This document shows, piece after piece, positions 37,319 through 46,122 of a stretch of DNA of 64,000 nucleotides. Position 1 is the first letter of the stretch. The number at the start of each line of letters is the position of its first letter. The translations under genes were made by a program, and so were the position numbers. This DNA comes from Actinomadura hibisca NBRC 15177 (GTDB lineage: Bacteria; Actinomycetota; Actinomycetes; Streptosporangiales; Streptosporangiaceae): NCBI RefSeq assembly GCF_001552635.1, contig NZ_BCRO01000001.1:186001-250000 (forward strand), in the 5' to 3' direction. The notes beneath the pieces are model-generated. The model was not told the origin of the DNA, did not search any database, and was given only the letters and a program-made list of their open reading frames with translations.

Positions 37319-38578
37319 TCAGGCGACGGTCACCGGCAGCCGCTTGAGGCCCCGCAGCAGGAAGCTCGGCTCGTACTCCAGGCCCGCCGGGTCGGCCAGC
37401 TCGATCGAGGTGACGGCCCGCGCCAGCTCCTGGAGCGCCGCCACCGTCTCCAGCCGCGCCAGCGGCGCGCCCAGGCAGTGGTGGACGCCCCACCCGAACG
37501 CCAGGTGGTCGCGGGCCCGCGACCGGCCCGGCCGGAACTCCTCCGGCGCCTCGAAGTGCTCGCCGTCCCGGTTCGCGGCGGCATAGGACAACACCACCAT
37601 CGCCCCGGCGGGCAGCTCCACGCCGCCCAGCACGGTCGGCGTCGTGACCAGGCGGAACATGCCCTGCACCGGCGTCAGGAACCGCAACCCCTCCTCGGCC
37701 AGACCCTCCGCGTAACCGGGGTCGGCCCGCAGCGCCTTCCACAGCTCCGGCTCGGTGGCCAGCAGGTGCGCCAGGCCCGTCAGCAGCTTGGTGGTGGTCT
37801 CGTTCCCGGCCACCAGGATCTGCTGGATGATGCTGAGGTTCTCGGCGGTGGACAGCGGCGTCTCGTCCTCGCCCAGGTGCGCCCGGACCAGCCCGGTCAC
37901 CAGGTCCTCGCGCGGCTCGGCGCGCCGCTCCTCCAGCAGGCCGGCGAAGTAGCGCTGGAACTCCAGCACGCCCTCGGCCGCCTCGATCCGCCGCTCGTCG
38001 GGGGTGTCGGCGCCGATCGTGACGGCGAAGTCGTCGGACCAGCGCTTGACGTCGGGCAGCCGCTCCTCCGGCACGCCCAGCATCCGGCCGATCACCCGCA
38101 CCGGCAGCGGCACCGCGAAGCCGGTGACGAAGTCGGCCGTCCCCGCGGCCGCCAGCTCCCCGGCCAGCCCGGCGGCGATGCGGCGGATCTCCGGCTCCAT
38201 CGCGCCCACGCTGCGCCGGGTGAACGCCCTGGACACCAGCCGCCGGTACCGGGTCTGCGCGGGCGGGTCCTCGGTCAGCATGGTCGGCACCTCCGGCCAG
38301 CCCCGCGCCTGGATCTCCTCGATGCGGGCCAGCGTCGCGCCGCTCGCCGGGCTCTGCGGCACCCCGAACCGGCTGGAGAACACCTCCGGCCTGGCCAGCG
38401 CCTCCGACGCCAGCGCGCGCGAGGTCACGAACCACATGCCCGCCGCCGTCAGCGCCACCGGCGCGGTGCCGCGCAGCGCGGCGTAGGCGGGGTGCGGGTC
38501 CTGCTGGAAGGCGGGGTCGAACGGGCTGAACGCGGCGGGATCGAAGGGCGGGGCAGGGGAGGGGCTGGTGTCGGTCAT
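37319..38578 (-). CDS. Cytochrome P450
   Basis: 419 residues, soluble bacterial class I type. The heme-thiolate loop is FGWGVHHCLGAPLARLE with Cys368; the I-helix oxygen motif is LVAGNETTTKLL; the ExxR motif is in EEGLRFLTP. It would hydroxylate a small molecule with electrons from ferredoxin; no ferredoxin or reductase gene adjoins. A -10-like TAGATT (38619-38614) lies upstream of the ATG at 38578. Substrate unknown; the family (CYP107/CYP105-like by general look) cannot be fixed by eye. Confidence 0.92.
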   Translation of the reverse strand: MTDTSPSPAPPFDPAAFSPFDPAFQQDPHPAYAALRGTAPVALTAAGMWFVTSRALASEALARPEVFSSRFGVPQSPASGATLARIEEIQARGWPEVPTMLTEDPPAQTRYRRLVSRAFTRRSVGAMEPEIRRIAAGLAGELAAAGTADFVTGFAVPLPVRVIGRMLGVPEERLPDVKRWSDDFAVTIGADTPDERRIEAAEGVLEFQRYFAGLLEERRAEPREDLVTGLVRAHLGEDETPLSTAENLSIIQQILVAGNETTTKLLTGLAHLLATEPELWKALRADPGYAEGLAEEGLRFLTPVQGMFRLVTTPTVLGGVELPAGAMVVLSYAAANRDGEHFEAPEEFRPGRSRARDHLAFGWGVHHCLGAPLARLETVAALQELARAVTSIELADPAGLEYEPSFLLRGLKRLPVTVA

Positions 38579-38717
38579 GGGGGAGGACCTTTCCGGCGTC
38601 ACTGTGATCATCAAATCTAGGACGGCGACCGAACCGCGTTCGCTTTTTGGCCGGTCCCGGACGCCCCGGCGTTCCGACGCCCGCCGCCCCGGTGGCCGCG
38701 CGCCCCCACCCGGCTGC

Positions 38718-38729
38718 TGGAACGTTCCA
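38718..38729. promoter_or_regulatory. Palindrome TGGAACGTTCCA
   Basis: A perfect 12-base palindrome that ends one base before the SigR -35 of the thioredoxin gene, in the divergent gap with the P450 gene. Candidate site for a second regulator of thioredoxin or P450. Confidence 0.4.
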
Positions 38730-38730
38730 A

Positions 38731-38756
38731 GGAATGCGGACGCGGGTACTCCGGTT
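38731..38756 (+). promoter_or_regulatory. SigR-type promoter of thioredoxin
   Basis: GGAAT (38731-38735) is followed after exactly 18 bases by GTT (38754-38756, within GTTAT). This is the consensus of SigR, the thiol-oxidation sigma factor of actinomycetes, whose known targets include thioredoxin genes. The ATG lies 38 bases downstream. Confidence 0.8.
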
Positions 38757-38794
38757 ATGCGGGCGACGGTGCCCGACGAGGAGGAGAGCAGAGC

Positions 38795-39175
38795 ATGGCG
38801 ACCATCGAAATGACCAAGGACAGCTTCCCCACGACGGTGGCGGACAACGACATGGTCGTGATCGACTTCTGGGCGTCGTGGTGCGGTCCGTGCCGCCAGT
38901 TCGCACCGGTCTACGACACGGTGTCCCAGCGGCACGAGGACATCGTGTTCGCCAAGGTGGACACCGAGGCCGAGCAGGAGCTGGCCGCCGCGTTCGAGAT
39001 CAGCTCGATCCCCACGCTGGCCATCATCCGCGAGGGCGTGATGGTGTTCGCGCAGCCCGGCGCGCTGCCGGAGAACGTGCTGGAGGACCTGCTGTCCCAG
39101 GCGCGGGCGCTGGACATGGACGAGGTCCGCAAGAGCGTGGCCGACGCCTCCTCGGACGTCCCCGGCGACGCCTGA
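38795..39175 (+). CDS. trxA: Thioredoxin
   Basis: 126 residues: a normal thioredoxin domain of about 105 residues plus an acidic tail. Active site DFWASWCGPCRQFAPV with Cys30 and Cys33; the cis-Pro is in SSIPTLAIIREG. It reduces disulfides in cytoplasmic proteins with electrons from thioredoxin reductase, which is not in this window. Start ATG at 38795 behind GAGGAGGAG. Preceded by a SigR promoter, so induction by disulfide stress is expected. Confidence 0.94.
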   Translation: MATIEMTKDSFPTTVADNDMVVIDFWASWCGPCRQFAPVYDTVSQRHEDIVFAKVDTEAEQELAAAFEISSIPTLAIIREGVMVFAQPGALPENVLEDLLSQARALDMDEVRKSVADASSDVPGDA

Positions 39176-39214
39176 CGCCCATCGGCCGACATCCGTCGCC
39201 TGACATCCATCGCC

Positions 39215-39253
39215 ACGGCCCGCTTCCCCATGATCCACGGGGAAGCGGGCCGT
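39215..39253. terminator. Bidirectional terminator after thioredoxin
   Basis: ACGGCCCGCTTCCCC (39215-39229) pairs exactly with 39239-39253 around a 9-base loop. It lies between convergent thioredoxin and lactonase genes. Confidence 0.85.
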
Positions 39254-39276
39254 GTACGTTCCGGTGACGCCGCCGC

Positions 39277-40302
39277 TCAGTCGCGGGCGGCGATCAGGCA
39301 GACCGGCGTGGGCACGGACACCGGCTGACCGTTCTGGGCGGGCACACCCGTCCGGGCGTCCAGCCGGAACGAGGTGACGTCCTCCGAGCGCTCGTTGGCC
39401 ACATGCAGCCACGGGCCGTCCACGTGCAGATCGCGCGGCCAGTGGCCGCCGCAGTCCACGTCGGCGACCGGCTCCAGCGCGGCCCCGCCGTCCAGCACCC
39501 GGTGCGCGGTCACCGCGTCGGCGCCGCGCACGGAGGTGTAGACGAACCCGCCGCCGTCCCCGATCTTGATGGCCGCGCCCAGCTTTTCGCCGCCCGTCGC
39601 GGAGGTGTCCGCGAGCGCCGCCGACTCGCCCGTCACCGTCAGGTCCGCGTAGGAGTCGCCGGGCGTCAGCACCAGCAGGCGCGGCTCCAGCTCGGTGATC
39701 AGGTAGAGGTGGCCGGAGGGGTGCAGCGCCAGGTGGCGCGGCCCGTACCCGGCCGGGACGGGGATCTCGGCGACCTGCCGGGGCGTGTCGCCCTCCAACC
39801 GGTACGCGCGGATCAGGTCCGCGCCGAGGTCGGTGCTCAGCGCCGTGCCGTCGGGGGCCCACAACGTGCAGTGCGCGTGCGGTCCCTCCTGCCGTTCGGC
39901 GTTGGGGCCGCTGCCGGATCCGGACAGGATCGTCGGATCGCCGACGAACCCGCCGTCGCCGTCCAGGGCCTGCGCCGCGACCGCGCCCGCCGTGTAGCAG
40001 GCGGCCAGCAGCGTGCCGCCGTCCGGCCGGACCGCCAGATGGCACGGGTCGGCCGGGACCGGCCGGCTGTCCAGCGGGCGCAGGCGTCCCCCGCGCTCGA
40101 CCGCGAAGGTCAGCAGCGAGCCCTCGGGCTCCTCGCCGACCGCGTACAGGATCGGCGCGTCCGGATGCTCGGCCAGGTACGAGGCACGCGTCGCCTCCAC
40201 CGCCAGCTCCGGCGCGCCCAGCACGCCGTCGGCCCCGCGCCGCATCCGGTAGATGCCCGGACCGTAGGTCCCCACCCAGAAGTCACGTTCGGTCACGAAC
40301 AT
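39277..40302 (-). CDS. Lactonase family protein (6-phosphogluconolactonase-like beta-propeller)
   Basis: 341 residues, seven-bladed propeller of the Pgl/YbhE family. Repeated blade blocks are visible: ASYLAEHPDAPILYAVGE, CHLAVRPDGGTLLAACYT, RHLALHPSGHLYLITEL and PRDLHVDGPWLHVANE. Such proteins hydrolyse 6-phosphogluconolactone or related sugar lactones. A role in sugar phosphate metabolism fits glucose-6-phosphate isomerase being the divergent neighbour, though classical gluconolactonase or muconate cyclase relatives share the fold. ATG at 40302; an in-frame GTG at 40296 stands exactly seven bases after TAGGGT and may be a leaderless start. Confidence 0.85.
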   Translation of the reverse strand: MFVTERDFWVGTYGPGIYRMRRGADGVLGAPELAVEATRASYLAEHPDAPILYAVGEEPEGSLLTFAVERGGRLRPLDSRPVPADPCHLAVRPDGGTLLAACYTAGAVAAQALDGDGGFVGDPTILSGSGSGPNAERQEGPHAHCTLWAPDGTALSTDLGADLIRAYRLEGDTPRQVAEIPVPAGYGPRHLALHPSGHLYLITELEPRLLVLTPGDSYADLTVTGESAALADTSATGGEKLGAAIKIGDGGGFVYTSVRGADAVTAHRVLDGGAALEPVADVDCGGHWPRDLHVDGPWLHVANERSEDVTSFRLDARTGVPAQNGQPVSVPTPVCLIAARD

Positions 40303-40502
40303 GACCCTACGTCACCCGCCCCGGCGCGTTCCGAGCGGCTCCGCCTGGGTAGAAGGCCGGGTGCCTGGGGGGACCGGGAAGAGGACGACGCCTTCGCGGG
40401 TTGGCGACCATGCGGCGACGCGCCGAATTAGGATCATCGCGGGGCGGGCGGCACTTCCCGGGGGCGCCGCAGGCATGTGCCGCATGAGGAGATGAGGGGC
40501 AA

Positions 40503-42182
40503 ATGGCTGATATCACCGAGACATCCGAGTGGTCCGCGCTGTCGGCGCACCACGCGGGCGTCGCCGGGCGCAACCTCCGCGAGCTGTTCGCGGCGGACCC
40601 CGGCCGGGCCGAGCGGATGACGGTGACGGCGGGCGAGCTGTACCTGGACTACTCCAAGCACCGGGTGACCGGCGAGACCATCGGCCTGCTGGCGGCGCTG
40701 GCGAAGGCCGCCGGGCTGCGCGAGCGCATCGACGCGATGTTCTCGGGGGAGCACATCAACGTCAGCGAGGACCGCGCCGTGCTGCACACCGCGCTGCGCC
40801 TGCCGCGCGACGCGGAACTGACGGTGGACGGCCAGGACGTGGCGCACGACGTCCACGAGGTGCTGGACCGGATGACCGCCTTCAGCGACCGCGTGCGGTC
40901 GGGGGAGTGGACCGGCTTCACCGGCAAGCCGATCCGCACGGTGGTGAACATCGGCATCGGCGGCTCCGACCTCGGCCCCGCCATGGCCTACGAGGCGCTG
41001 CGCGACTACACGAGTCCCCCCGACCAACCGACCCCGACCGACCTCCCCGGCGCGGGCATCGAGGCCCGGTTCGTCTCCAACATCGACCCGGCCGACATCA
41101 CCGGCACCCTGCGCGACCTCGACCCCGAGCAGACATTGTTCGTCATCAGCTCCAAGACCTTCGGCACGCTGGAGACGCTGACCAACGCCAAGGTCGCGCG
41201 CCGGTGGCTGGTGGAGCGGCTCGGCGACGACGCGGCGGTCTCGCGGCACTTCGTCGCGGTGTCCACCAACGCCGAGCGCGTCGCCGACTTCGGCATCGAC
41301 ACCGACAACATGTTCGGCTTCTGGGACTGGGTCGGCGGCCGCTACTCCTTCGACGGCGCCATCGGCCTGTCGCTGATGATCGCCGTCGGCGACGCGCGGT
41401 TCCGCGAGATGCTCGCCGGGTTCCACACCCTCGACGAGCACTTCCGCACCGCGCCGTTCGAGGCCAACATGCCGGTCCTGATGGGCCTGCTCGGCGTCTG
41501 GTACACCGACTTCTTCGGCGCGCAGACCCGCGCCGTGCTGCCCTACAGCCAGCGGCTGGCGCGCTTCCCCGCCTACCTCCAGCAGCTCACGATGGAGTCC
41601 AACGGCAAGTCGGTGCGCGCCGACGGCGCGCCGGTCATCGCGCAGACCGGCGAGATCTTCTGGGGCGAGCCCGGCACCAACGGCCAGCACGCCTTCTACC
41701 AGCTGCTGCACCAGGGCACCCGGCTGGTCCCGGCCGACTTCATCGGCTTCGCCGAGCCGTTCCAGGACGCGGGCGAGGACGGGCAGGGCATGCACGACCT
41801 GCTCACCGCCAACCTGCTGGCGCAGACCTCGGCGCTGGCGTTCGGCAAGACCGCCGAGGAGATCGCCGCCGAGGGCACGCCCGCCGCGGTGGTCCCGCAC
41901 AAGGTCATGCCGGGCAACCGCCCCACCAGCACCATCCTCGTGCCGAAGCTGACGCCCGGCACGCTGGGCCAGCTCGTCGCGCTGTACGAGCACATGGTGT
42001 TCGTGCAGGGCGTGGTCTGGGGCATCGACTCGTTCGACCAGTGGGGCGTGGAGCTGGGCAAGGTGATGGCGCAGGACCTGGCGCCCGCGCTGACCTCCGC
42101 GCGGCCCGCCGACGACGCGCCCGACCCGTCCACCGCCGCGCTGGTGCGCCGCTACCGCGAGCTGCGCGGCCGGGCGGTCTGA
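40503..42182 (+). CDS. pgi: Glucose-6-phosphate isomerase
   Basis: 559 residues, the usual bacterial length. It interconverts glucose-6-phosphate and fructose-6-phosphate in the cytoplasm. Signatures: [20 protein letters not shown] for sugar phosphate binding, [14 protein letters not shown], the catalytic Glu in [12 protein letters not shown], His in [16 protein letters not shown], and the C-terminal Lys region [14 protein letters not shown] at 40503 behind GAGG. The 200-base upstream gap has a possible -10, TAGGAT at 40429-40434, with no clear -35. Confidence 0.97.
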   Translation: MADITETSEWSALSAHHAGVAGRNLRELFAADPGRAERMTVTAGELYLDYSKHRVTGETIGLLAALAKAAGLRERIDAMFSGEHINVSEDRAVLHTALRLPRDAELTVDGQDVAHDVHEVLDRMTAFSDRVRSGEWTGFTGKPIRTVVNIGIGGSDLGPAMAYEALRDYTSPPDQPTPTDLPGAGIEARFVSNIDPADITGTLRDLDPEQTLFVISSKTFGTLETLTNAKVARRWLVERLGDDAAVSRHFVAVSTNAERVADFGIDTDNMFGFWDWVGGRYSFDGAIGLSLMIAVGDARFREMLAGFHTLDEHFRTAPFEANMPVLMGLLGVWYTDFFGAQTRAVLPYSQRLARFPAYLQQLTMESNGKSVRADGAPVIAQTGEIFWGEPGTNGQHAFYQLLHQGTRLVPADFIGFAEPFQDAGEDGQGMHDLLTANLLAQTSALAFGKTAEEIAAEGTPAAVVPHKVMPGNRPTSTILVPKLTPGTLGQLVALYEHMVFVQGVVWGIDSFDQWGVELGKVMAQDLAPALTSARPADDAPDPSTAALVRRYRELRGRAV

Positions 42183-42208
42183 GCCGGTTGCAGACAGGGC
42201 AGAGGGCT

Positions 42209-42228
42209 CCCGCGCCTGCGGGCGCGGG
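42209..42228. terminator. Hairpin after pgi
   Basis: CCCGCGCC and GGCGCGGG with a TGCG loop, 27 bases past the pgi stop and just beyond the stop of the convergent hydrolase gene at 42239. No T-run. Confidence 0.6.
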
Positions 42229-42238
42229 GGCCCGCCCG

Positions 42239-43072
42239 TCAGTACCGTTCCGCCAACCCGTTGCGGCGGAACTCCGAGAACGCCGACGTCCCGCAGTAAC
42301 CGCAGCCAGGCCCGAAGAACTCGGCGCGCGCCCGCCCGTCGTTGCGCAACATCGCGTACATCCACGCCGTGGCGGGCCCGCGATATCCGCCGCCGTCGCC
42401 CAGCGGCACCAGGTGCCCGGCCCCGCGCAGCTCGCCGTAGAGGGCGGGCACGTGCCCGGACGCGTTGTACAGCGCCTTCACCTCGGCGGGCGCGACCAGG
42501 CCGTCCTTCTGCCCCGACACGTAGAACGTCGGCACGCGCAGCGCCCGCACGTCGGCCGCGCCGCCCGGCTGGATCGGCAGCACCGTCGTGACGCGCCGGT
42601 CGGCGGCCGTGTTCACCGAGCCCGCGCCGCCCTGGGAGTGCCCGGTGGCCGCGATGTGGGACAGGTCGACCTTGCCGTGGAACGGGCTCCCGGCGTCGGC
42701 GTCGCGCTTCGCCAGCAGGTCGATGCCCGCGCGCATCTCCTTGCCGCTCCCCGACATCGGGGTGTTGGCGGCCACCACGATGAACCCGTGGCTCGCCCAG
42801 TGCCGCAGCAGCCCGCCGTAGATGGCGGGGAAGGCGAAGGTGCCGTTCCCCCAGACGATGACGGGATGGCGGCCGCGCAGCGGCTTCGGCGCGTAGAGGG
42901 TGTGGGCGGGCAGCAGCTCCTCGGTCACCTGGTCCGGGCCGGGCTTGCTCCAGTCGACCCGCGCGCCGACCTGCCCTCCCACCTGCGCGGCCCGCGCGGG
43001 GGCCGTTCCGATCAGGGCGAGCGTCAGGACGCTCGTGGAGAACAGCCGCACCGACGAGCTGCGCACGCGCAT
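42239..43072 (-). CDS. Secreted alpha/beta hydrolase (dienelactone hydrolase/cutinase-like)
   Basis: 277 residues. A Sec signal peptide ends near residue 28 (STSVLTLALIGTAPARA). Nucleophile Ser146 is in ATGHSQGGAGS; the acid Asp is in YVSGQKDGLVAP and His in GAGHLVPLGD, completing the triad. The HPVIVWGNGTFAFPAIYGGL block and the late disulfide-like pair in GPGCGYCGTS resemble extracellular poly(ester) hydrolase and chlorophyllase-like enzymes. It would hydrolyse esters outside the cell; the natural substrate is not readable. The Met at 43072 is the only good start. Confidence 0.85.
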   Translation of the reverse strand: MRVRSSSVRLFSTSVLTLALIGTAPARAAQVGGQVGARVDWSKPGPDQVTEELLPAHTLYAPKPLRGRHPVIVWGNGTFAFPAIYGGLLRHWASHGFIVVAANTPMSGSGKEMRAGIDLLAKRDADAGSPFHGKVDLSHIAATGHSQGGAGSVNTAADRRVTTVLPIQPGGAADVRALRVPTFYVSGQKDGLVAPAEVKALYNASGHVPALYGELRGAGHLVPLGDGGGYRGPATAWMYAMLRNDGRARAEFFGPGCGYCGTSAFSEFRRNGLAERY

Positions 43073-43145
43073 GGACCCTCACCGCGCTTTCCGGGCGTCC
43101 CACTGGTGAACGGAACATAACCCCGCCCACCGGACACGGCAAGGG

Positions 43146-43167
43146 CCCCGCGCGTCACCGCGCGGGG
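43146..43167 (-). terminator. Terminator of the EF-hand gene
   Basis: CCCCGCGCG and CGCGCGGGG with a TCAC loop, eight bases beyond the EF-hand stop on the minus strand and upstream of the hydrolase promoter. Confidence 0.7.
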
Positions 43168-43174
43168 GCGGGGC

Positions 43175-43408
43175 TCAGACGGTCCAGCCCTGTGTCTCCA
43201 GCAGCGTCTGGAACTCCGGGTAGGAGATGAAGCCGTCGCGGTTGGTGTCGGCCTTCTCGAAGCGGTCCTGGACCTCGGCCTTCGTCCACGACATGCCGAG
43301 GCTGTCGAGGACCAGCGAGAACTCCATCAGGTCGAGCCGGTCGTCGCCGCCGAGGTCGGCCCGTGTGAACACGGCGTGCAGATCGCCCTCGGCAGGTCTG
43401 GTGGTCAT
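43175..43408 (-). CDS. Small EF-hand calcium-binding protein
   Basis: 77 residues with two EF-hands and no signal peptide. The first loop is residues 18-29 (DLGGDDRLDLME, with Gly at position 3) and the second 54-65 (DTNRDGFISYPE, a canonical loop ending in Glu). This is the calerythrin/CabD-like form of actinobacterial calcium sensor or buffer. It stands alone between its terminator and a divergent sugar kinase gene, so the partner protein is not evident. Start ATG 43408 behind GCGAGGAGCGAG. Confidence 0.88.
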   Translation of the reverse strand: MTTRPAEGDLHAVFTRADLGGDDRLDLMEFSLVLDSLGMSWTKAEVQDRFEKADTNRDGFISYPEFQTLLETQGWTV

Positions 43409-43617
43409 CTCGCTCCTCGCATAGGTCCGATGTGCCCGGCATCATGCCATAGCGGCACGGGCCGTCATGGGGCGAAACGCCGCCGCGCGGGCGGGGGTTC
43501 CCGGCTTCCGGCACGGCTTCGGACAAGTTCTCATCACGGGCCCGCCGGGGACTCTTCCGGGAGCGCCGGGCCGCGTTAGATTCGGCCAACCGCAGTCGGC
43601 CTCAACGGGGAGGCACC

Positions 43618-44766
43618 GTGACCCGGATCGTGCCCGCGCAGCGCCCGCACCCGCCAGAAGCACACCCGCCCGGACCGCCGCCGTCCGGCCCGCCGCTGAC
43701 CGATCCCTGCGAGGGCCGCGAGCCCGCCGGAGAGCGCCTGCATCCGGACGGATCGCCAGGATTGGACGTGTTCCTGGCCGGGCAGGTCTTCATGGACATG
43801 ATCTTCACAGGACTGCCGGGCCTGCCGCCCCCGGGCACCGAGGTGGTCACCGACGGCCTCGGCTCGGCGCCCGGCGGCGTCGCCAACATCGCGGTGGCGA
43901 TGAGCCGCCTCGGCCTGCGGGTCGGGCTCGCCGCGGCGTTCGGCGACGACCTGTTCGGCTCCTACCTGTGGCGCACCCTCGCCGAGCAGGAGGACGTGGA
44001 CCTCAGCCGGTCGCGCCGCCCGGCGGGCTGGTCCACGCCGGTGACGGTGTCGCTGGCCTACGACGCCGACCGCAGCATGGTCACCTACGCGCGGCCCGCG
44101 CCGGTCGGCGAGGACGAGCTGGTCGGCGCGCCGCCGCGGGCGCGCGCCTGCTTCCTGGACGTCGACCGGCCGGTGCCCGCCTGGGCGCGCCGGATGCGCG
44201 CCGCCGGGGCCACCGTGTTCGCCGACCTCGGCTGGGACCACACCGGCGCCTGGTCCACCGACGTGCTGGACCGGCTGGACGACGTGGACGTGTTCCTGCC
44301 CAACGCCGTGGAGGCCATGGCCTACACCCGCACCGGCACCCCCGAGGACGCCGCCCGCGCCCTGGCCGGGCGGCTGCCGGTCGTGGTGGTCAAGCGCGGA
44401 TCGTGCGGCGCGGTCGCGATCGACTCGGCGACCGGGGAGTACGCCGAGACCGGCGCGCTGCCGGTGCGCGCGCTGGACGCGACCGGCGCCGGGGACGTGT
44501 TCGCGGCCGGGTTCGTGTTCGCGACGCTGGCCGGGCTGCCGCTGGCCGAGCGGCTGAAGTTCGCCAACCTGGTCGCCGGGTTGTCGGTGCGGCACTACAG
44601 CGGGTCGCTGGGGTCGCCCTGCTGGGGGGAGATCGCCGCGTTCGGGGAGTCGGGCGAGGTGCCCGAGGAGGTGCTGGCCGAGTACGCGTTCGTGGTGCCG
44701 TTCATCCCCGAGGCCGCCCCCGACACCGTCGTGCGGGCCGAGCCGACCCTGCGAAAGGAACCGTAG
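43618..44766 (+). CDS. PfkB-family carbohydrate kinase
   Basis: 382 residues. A proline-rich N-terminal extension of about 45 residues precedes the kinase domain. Motifs: GGVANIAVAMSRLGLRVGL (PfkB signature 1) and DATGAGDVFAAGFVFATLAG (signature 2 with the catalytic Asp). It phosphorylates a sugar or nucleoside at a primary hydroxyl. First gene of an operon with an ABC sugar importer, so the imported sugar is the likely substrate. GTG start at 43618 behind GGGGAGG; an upstream TAGATT (43577-43582) may be the -10. Confidence 0.9.
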   Translation: MTRIVPAQRPHPPEAHPPGPPPSGPPLTDPCEGREPAGERLHPDGSPGLDVFLAGQVFMDMIFTGLPGLPPPGTEVVTDGLGSAPGGVANIAVAMSRLGLRVGLAAAFGDDLFGSYLWRTLAEQEDVDLSRSRRPAGWSTPVTVSLAYDADRSMVTYARPAPVGEDELVGAPPRARACFLDVDRPVPAWARRMRAAGATVFADLGWDHTGAWSTDVLDRLDDVDVFLPNAVEAMAYTRTGTPEDAARALAGRLPVVVVKRGSCGAVAIDSATGEYAETGALPVRALDATGAGDVFAAGFVFATLAGLPLAERLKFANLVAGLSVRHYSGSLGSPCWGEIAAFGESGEVPEEVLAEYAFVVPFIPEAAPDTVVRAEPTLRKEP

Positions 44767-44769
44767 GAG

Positions 44770-46122
44770 ATGCTGAGACCGGTCGGGCGCGGGGCGCTCC
44801 TCGGAACGGCGGCCCTCGTGGTCCTGGCCACCGCGTGCGCGCCCGGCGGCGACGGCGGCGAGCCCGCGAGCAAGCGGCCCGCGGCCGTCAGCACCGACGT
44901 CGCGAAGGCGGGCAACGTCACCCTCACCGTCTGGGACCAGGAGGTGCAGGGCGGCCAGCGCAAGCAGATCGAGCAGCTCAACGCCGCCTTCCAGGCCAGG
45001 TACCCCAACGTCAAGATCAACCGGGTGGCGCGCTCCTTCACCGACCTCCAGAAGACGCTGCGGCTCGCGCTGTCCGGCGGCAACCCGCCCGACGTGGTGC
45101 AGGCCAACCAGGGCTACGCGGCGATGGGCCAGTTCGTGAAGGCCGGGATGCTGGCGTCCCTGGCCCCCTACGACAAGGTCTACCGCTGGACCGAGCGCTA
45201 CCCCAAGGCCCTCACCGAGCTCAACAGCGTCAGCGCCGACGGCAGGCGCATCGGCGCGGGCGACCTGTACGGCGTCTCGATGAACGGCGAGATCGTCGGC
45301 ATCTACTACAACAAGGACAAGCTGGCCAAGCTCGGGCTCAAGCCGCCCGCGACGTGGGGCGAGTTCGAGCAGGCCCTCGCCACCGCCAAGGGCCGGGGCG
45401 AGCAGCCGCTGGCGTTCGGCAACCTGGAGAAGCTGCCCGGCCTCCAGGTGTTCGGCGTCGTACAGGACCAGACCGCCGGACGCGACAAGGTCCGCGACCT
45501 GGTGTTCGCGCGCGGCGGCGCGTGGACCGACCAGTCCAACGCGCAGGCTGCGCAGAAGCTCGCGGACTGGTCTAAGCAGGGCTACTTCAACAAGGACGCC
45601 GCCGCCGTCAAGTGGGACGACACCCCGGTCAACTTCGCCAAGGGGCAGGGCGTGTTCATGTTCGGCGGCACCTGGTGGGCCGCCGACCTCGCCGACCGCA
45701 TGAAGGACAGGGTCGGCTTCCTCACCCCGCCGCCGCAGCAGGCCGGGGGAGCGCCCGCGACGATGGGCGGGGAGAGCCTGCCGTTCGCCATCACCGCCAA
45801 GTCGAAGCACCCGGACGTGGCGGCGGCCTACATCAACTTCCTCACCTCGCCCGAAGCGATGGACACGGCGGTGGAGACCGGCAACCTGCCCGCGCTGAAA
45901 CCGCCGTCCAAGCAGCCGTCTTCGCCGCTGCTGAAGGAAGTCCAGGCGTCGTGGGACACGCTGAGCAAGGTCGACAGCATCACCCCGTACCTCGACTACG
46001 CCACCCCCACGTTCGGCGACGTGCTCGGCGGCTCCCTCCAGGAGGTCATCGCCGGGCGCACCACCGCGCAGCAGGCCATGGAGACCGCGCAGCGCGACTA
46101 CTCGGCGTTCCTGAAGAAGTGA
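44770..46122 (+). CDS. ABC transporter sugar-binding lipoprotein (family 1)
   Basis: 450 residues. Lipoprotein signal with lipobox ATAC at about residue 23. Mature sequence is of the MalE/UgpB type: TLTVWDQEVQGGQRKQIEQL, NPPDVVQANQGYAAMGQFV, KGQGVFMFGGTWWAADLA, and HPDVAAAYINFLTSPEAMD. It captures an extracellular sugar or oligosaccharide. Follows the kinase by three bases and overlaps the first permease gene. Confidence 0.92.
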   Translation: MLRPVGRGALLGTAALVVLATACAPGGDGGEPASKRPAAVSTDVAKAGNVTLTVWDQEVQGGQRKQIEQLNAAFQARYPNVKINRVARSFTDLQKTLRLALSGGNPPDVVQANQGYAAMGQFVKAGMLASLAPYDKVYRWTERYPKALTELNSVSADGRRIGAGDLYGVSMNGEIVGIYYNKDKLAKLGLKPPATWGEFEQALATAKGRGEQPLAFGNLEKLPGLQVFGVVQDQTAGRDKVRDLVFARGGAWTDQSNAQAAQKLADWSKQGYFNKDAAAVKWDDTPVNFAKGQGVFMFGGTWWAADLADRMKDRVGFLTPPPQQAGGAPATMGGESLPFAITAKSKHPDVAAAYINFLTSPEAMDTAVETGNLPALKPPSKQPSSPLLKEVQASWDTLSKVDSITPYLDYATPTFGDVLGGSLQEVIAGRTTAQQAMETAQRDYSAFLKK

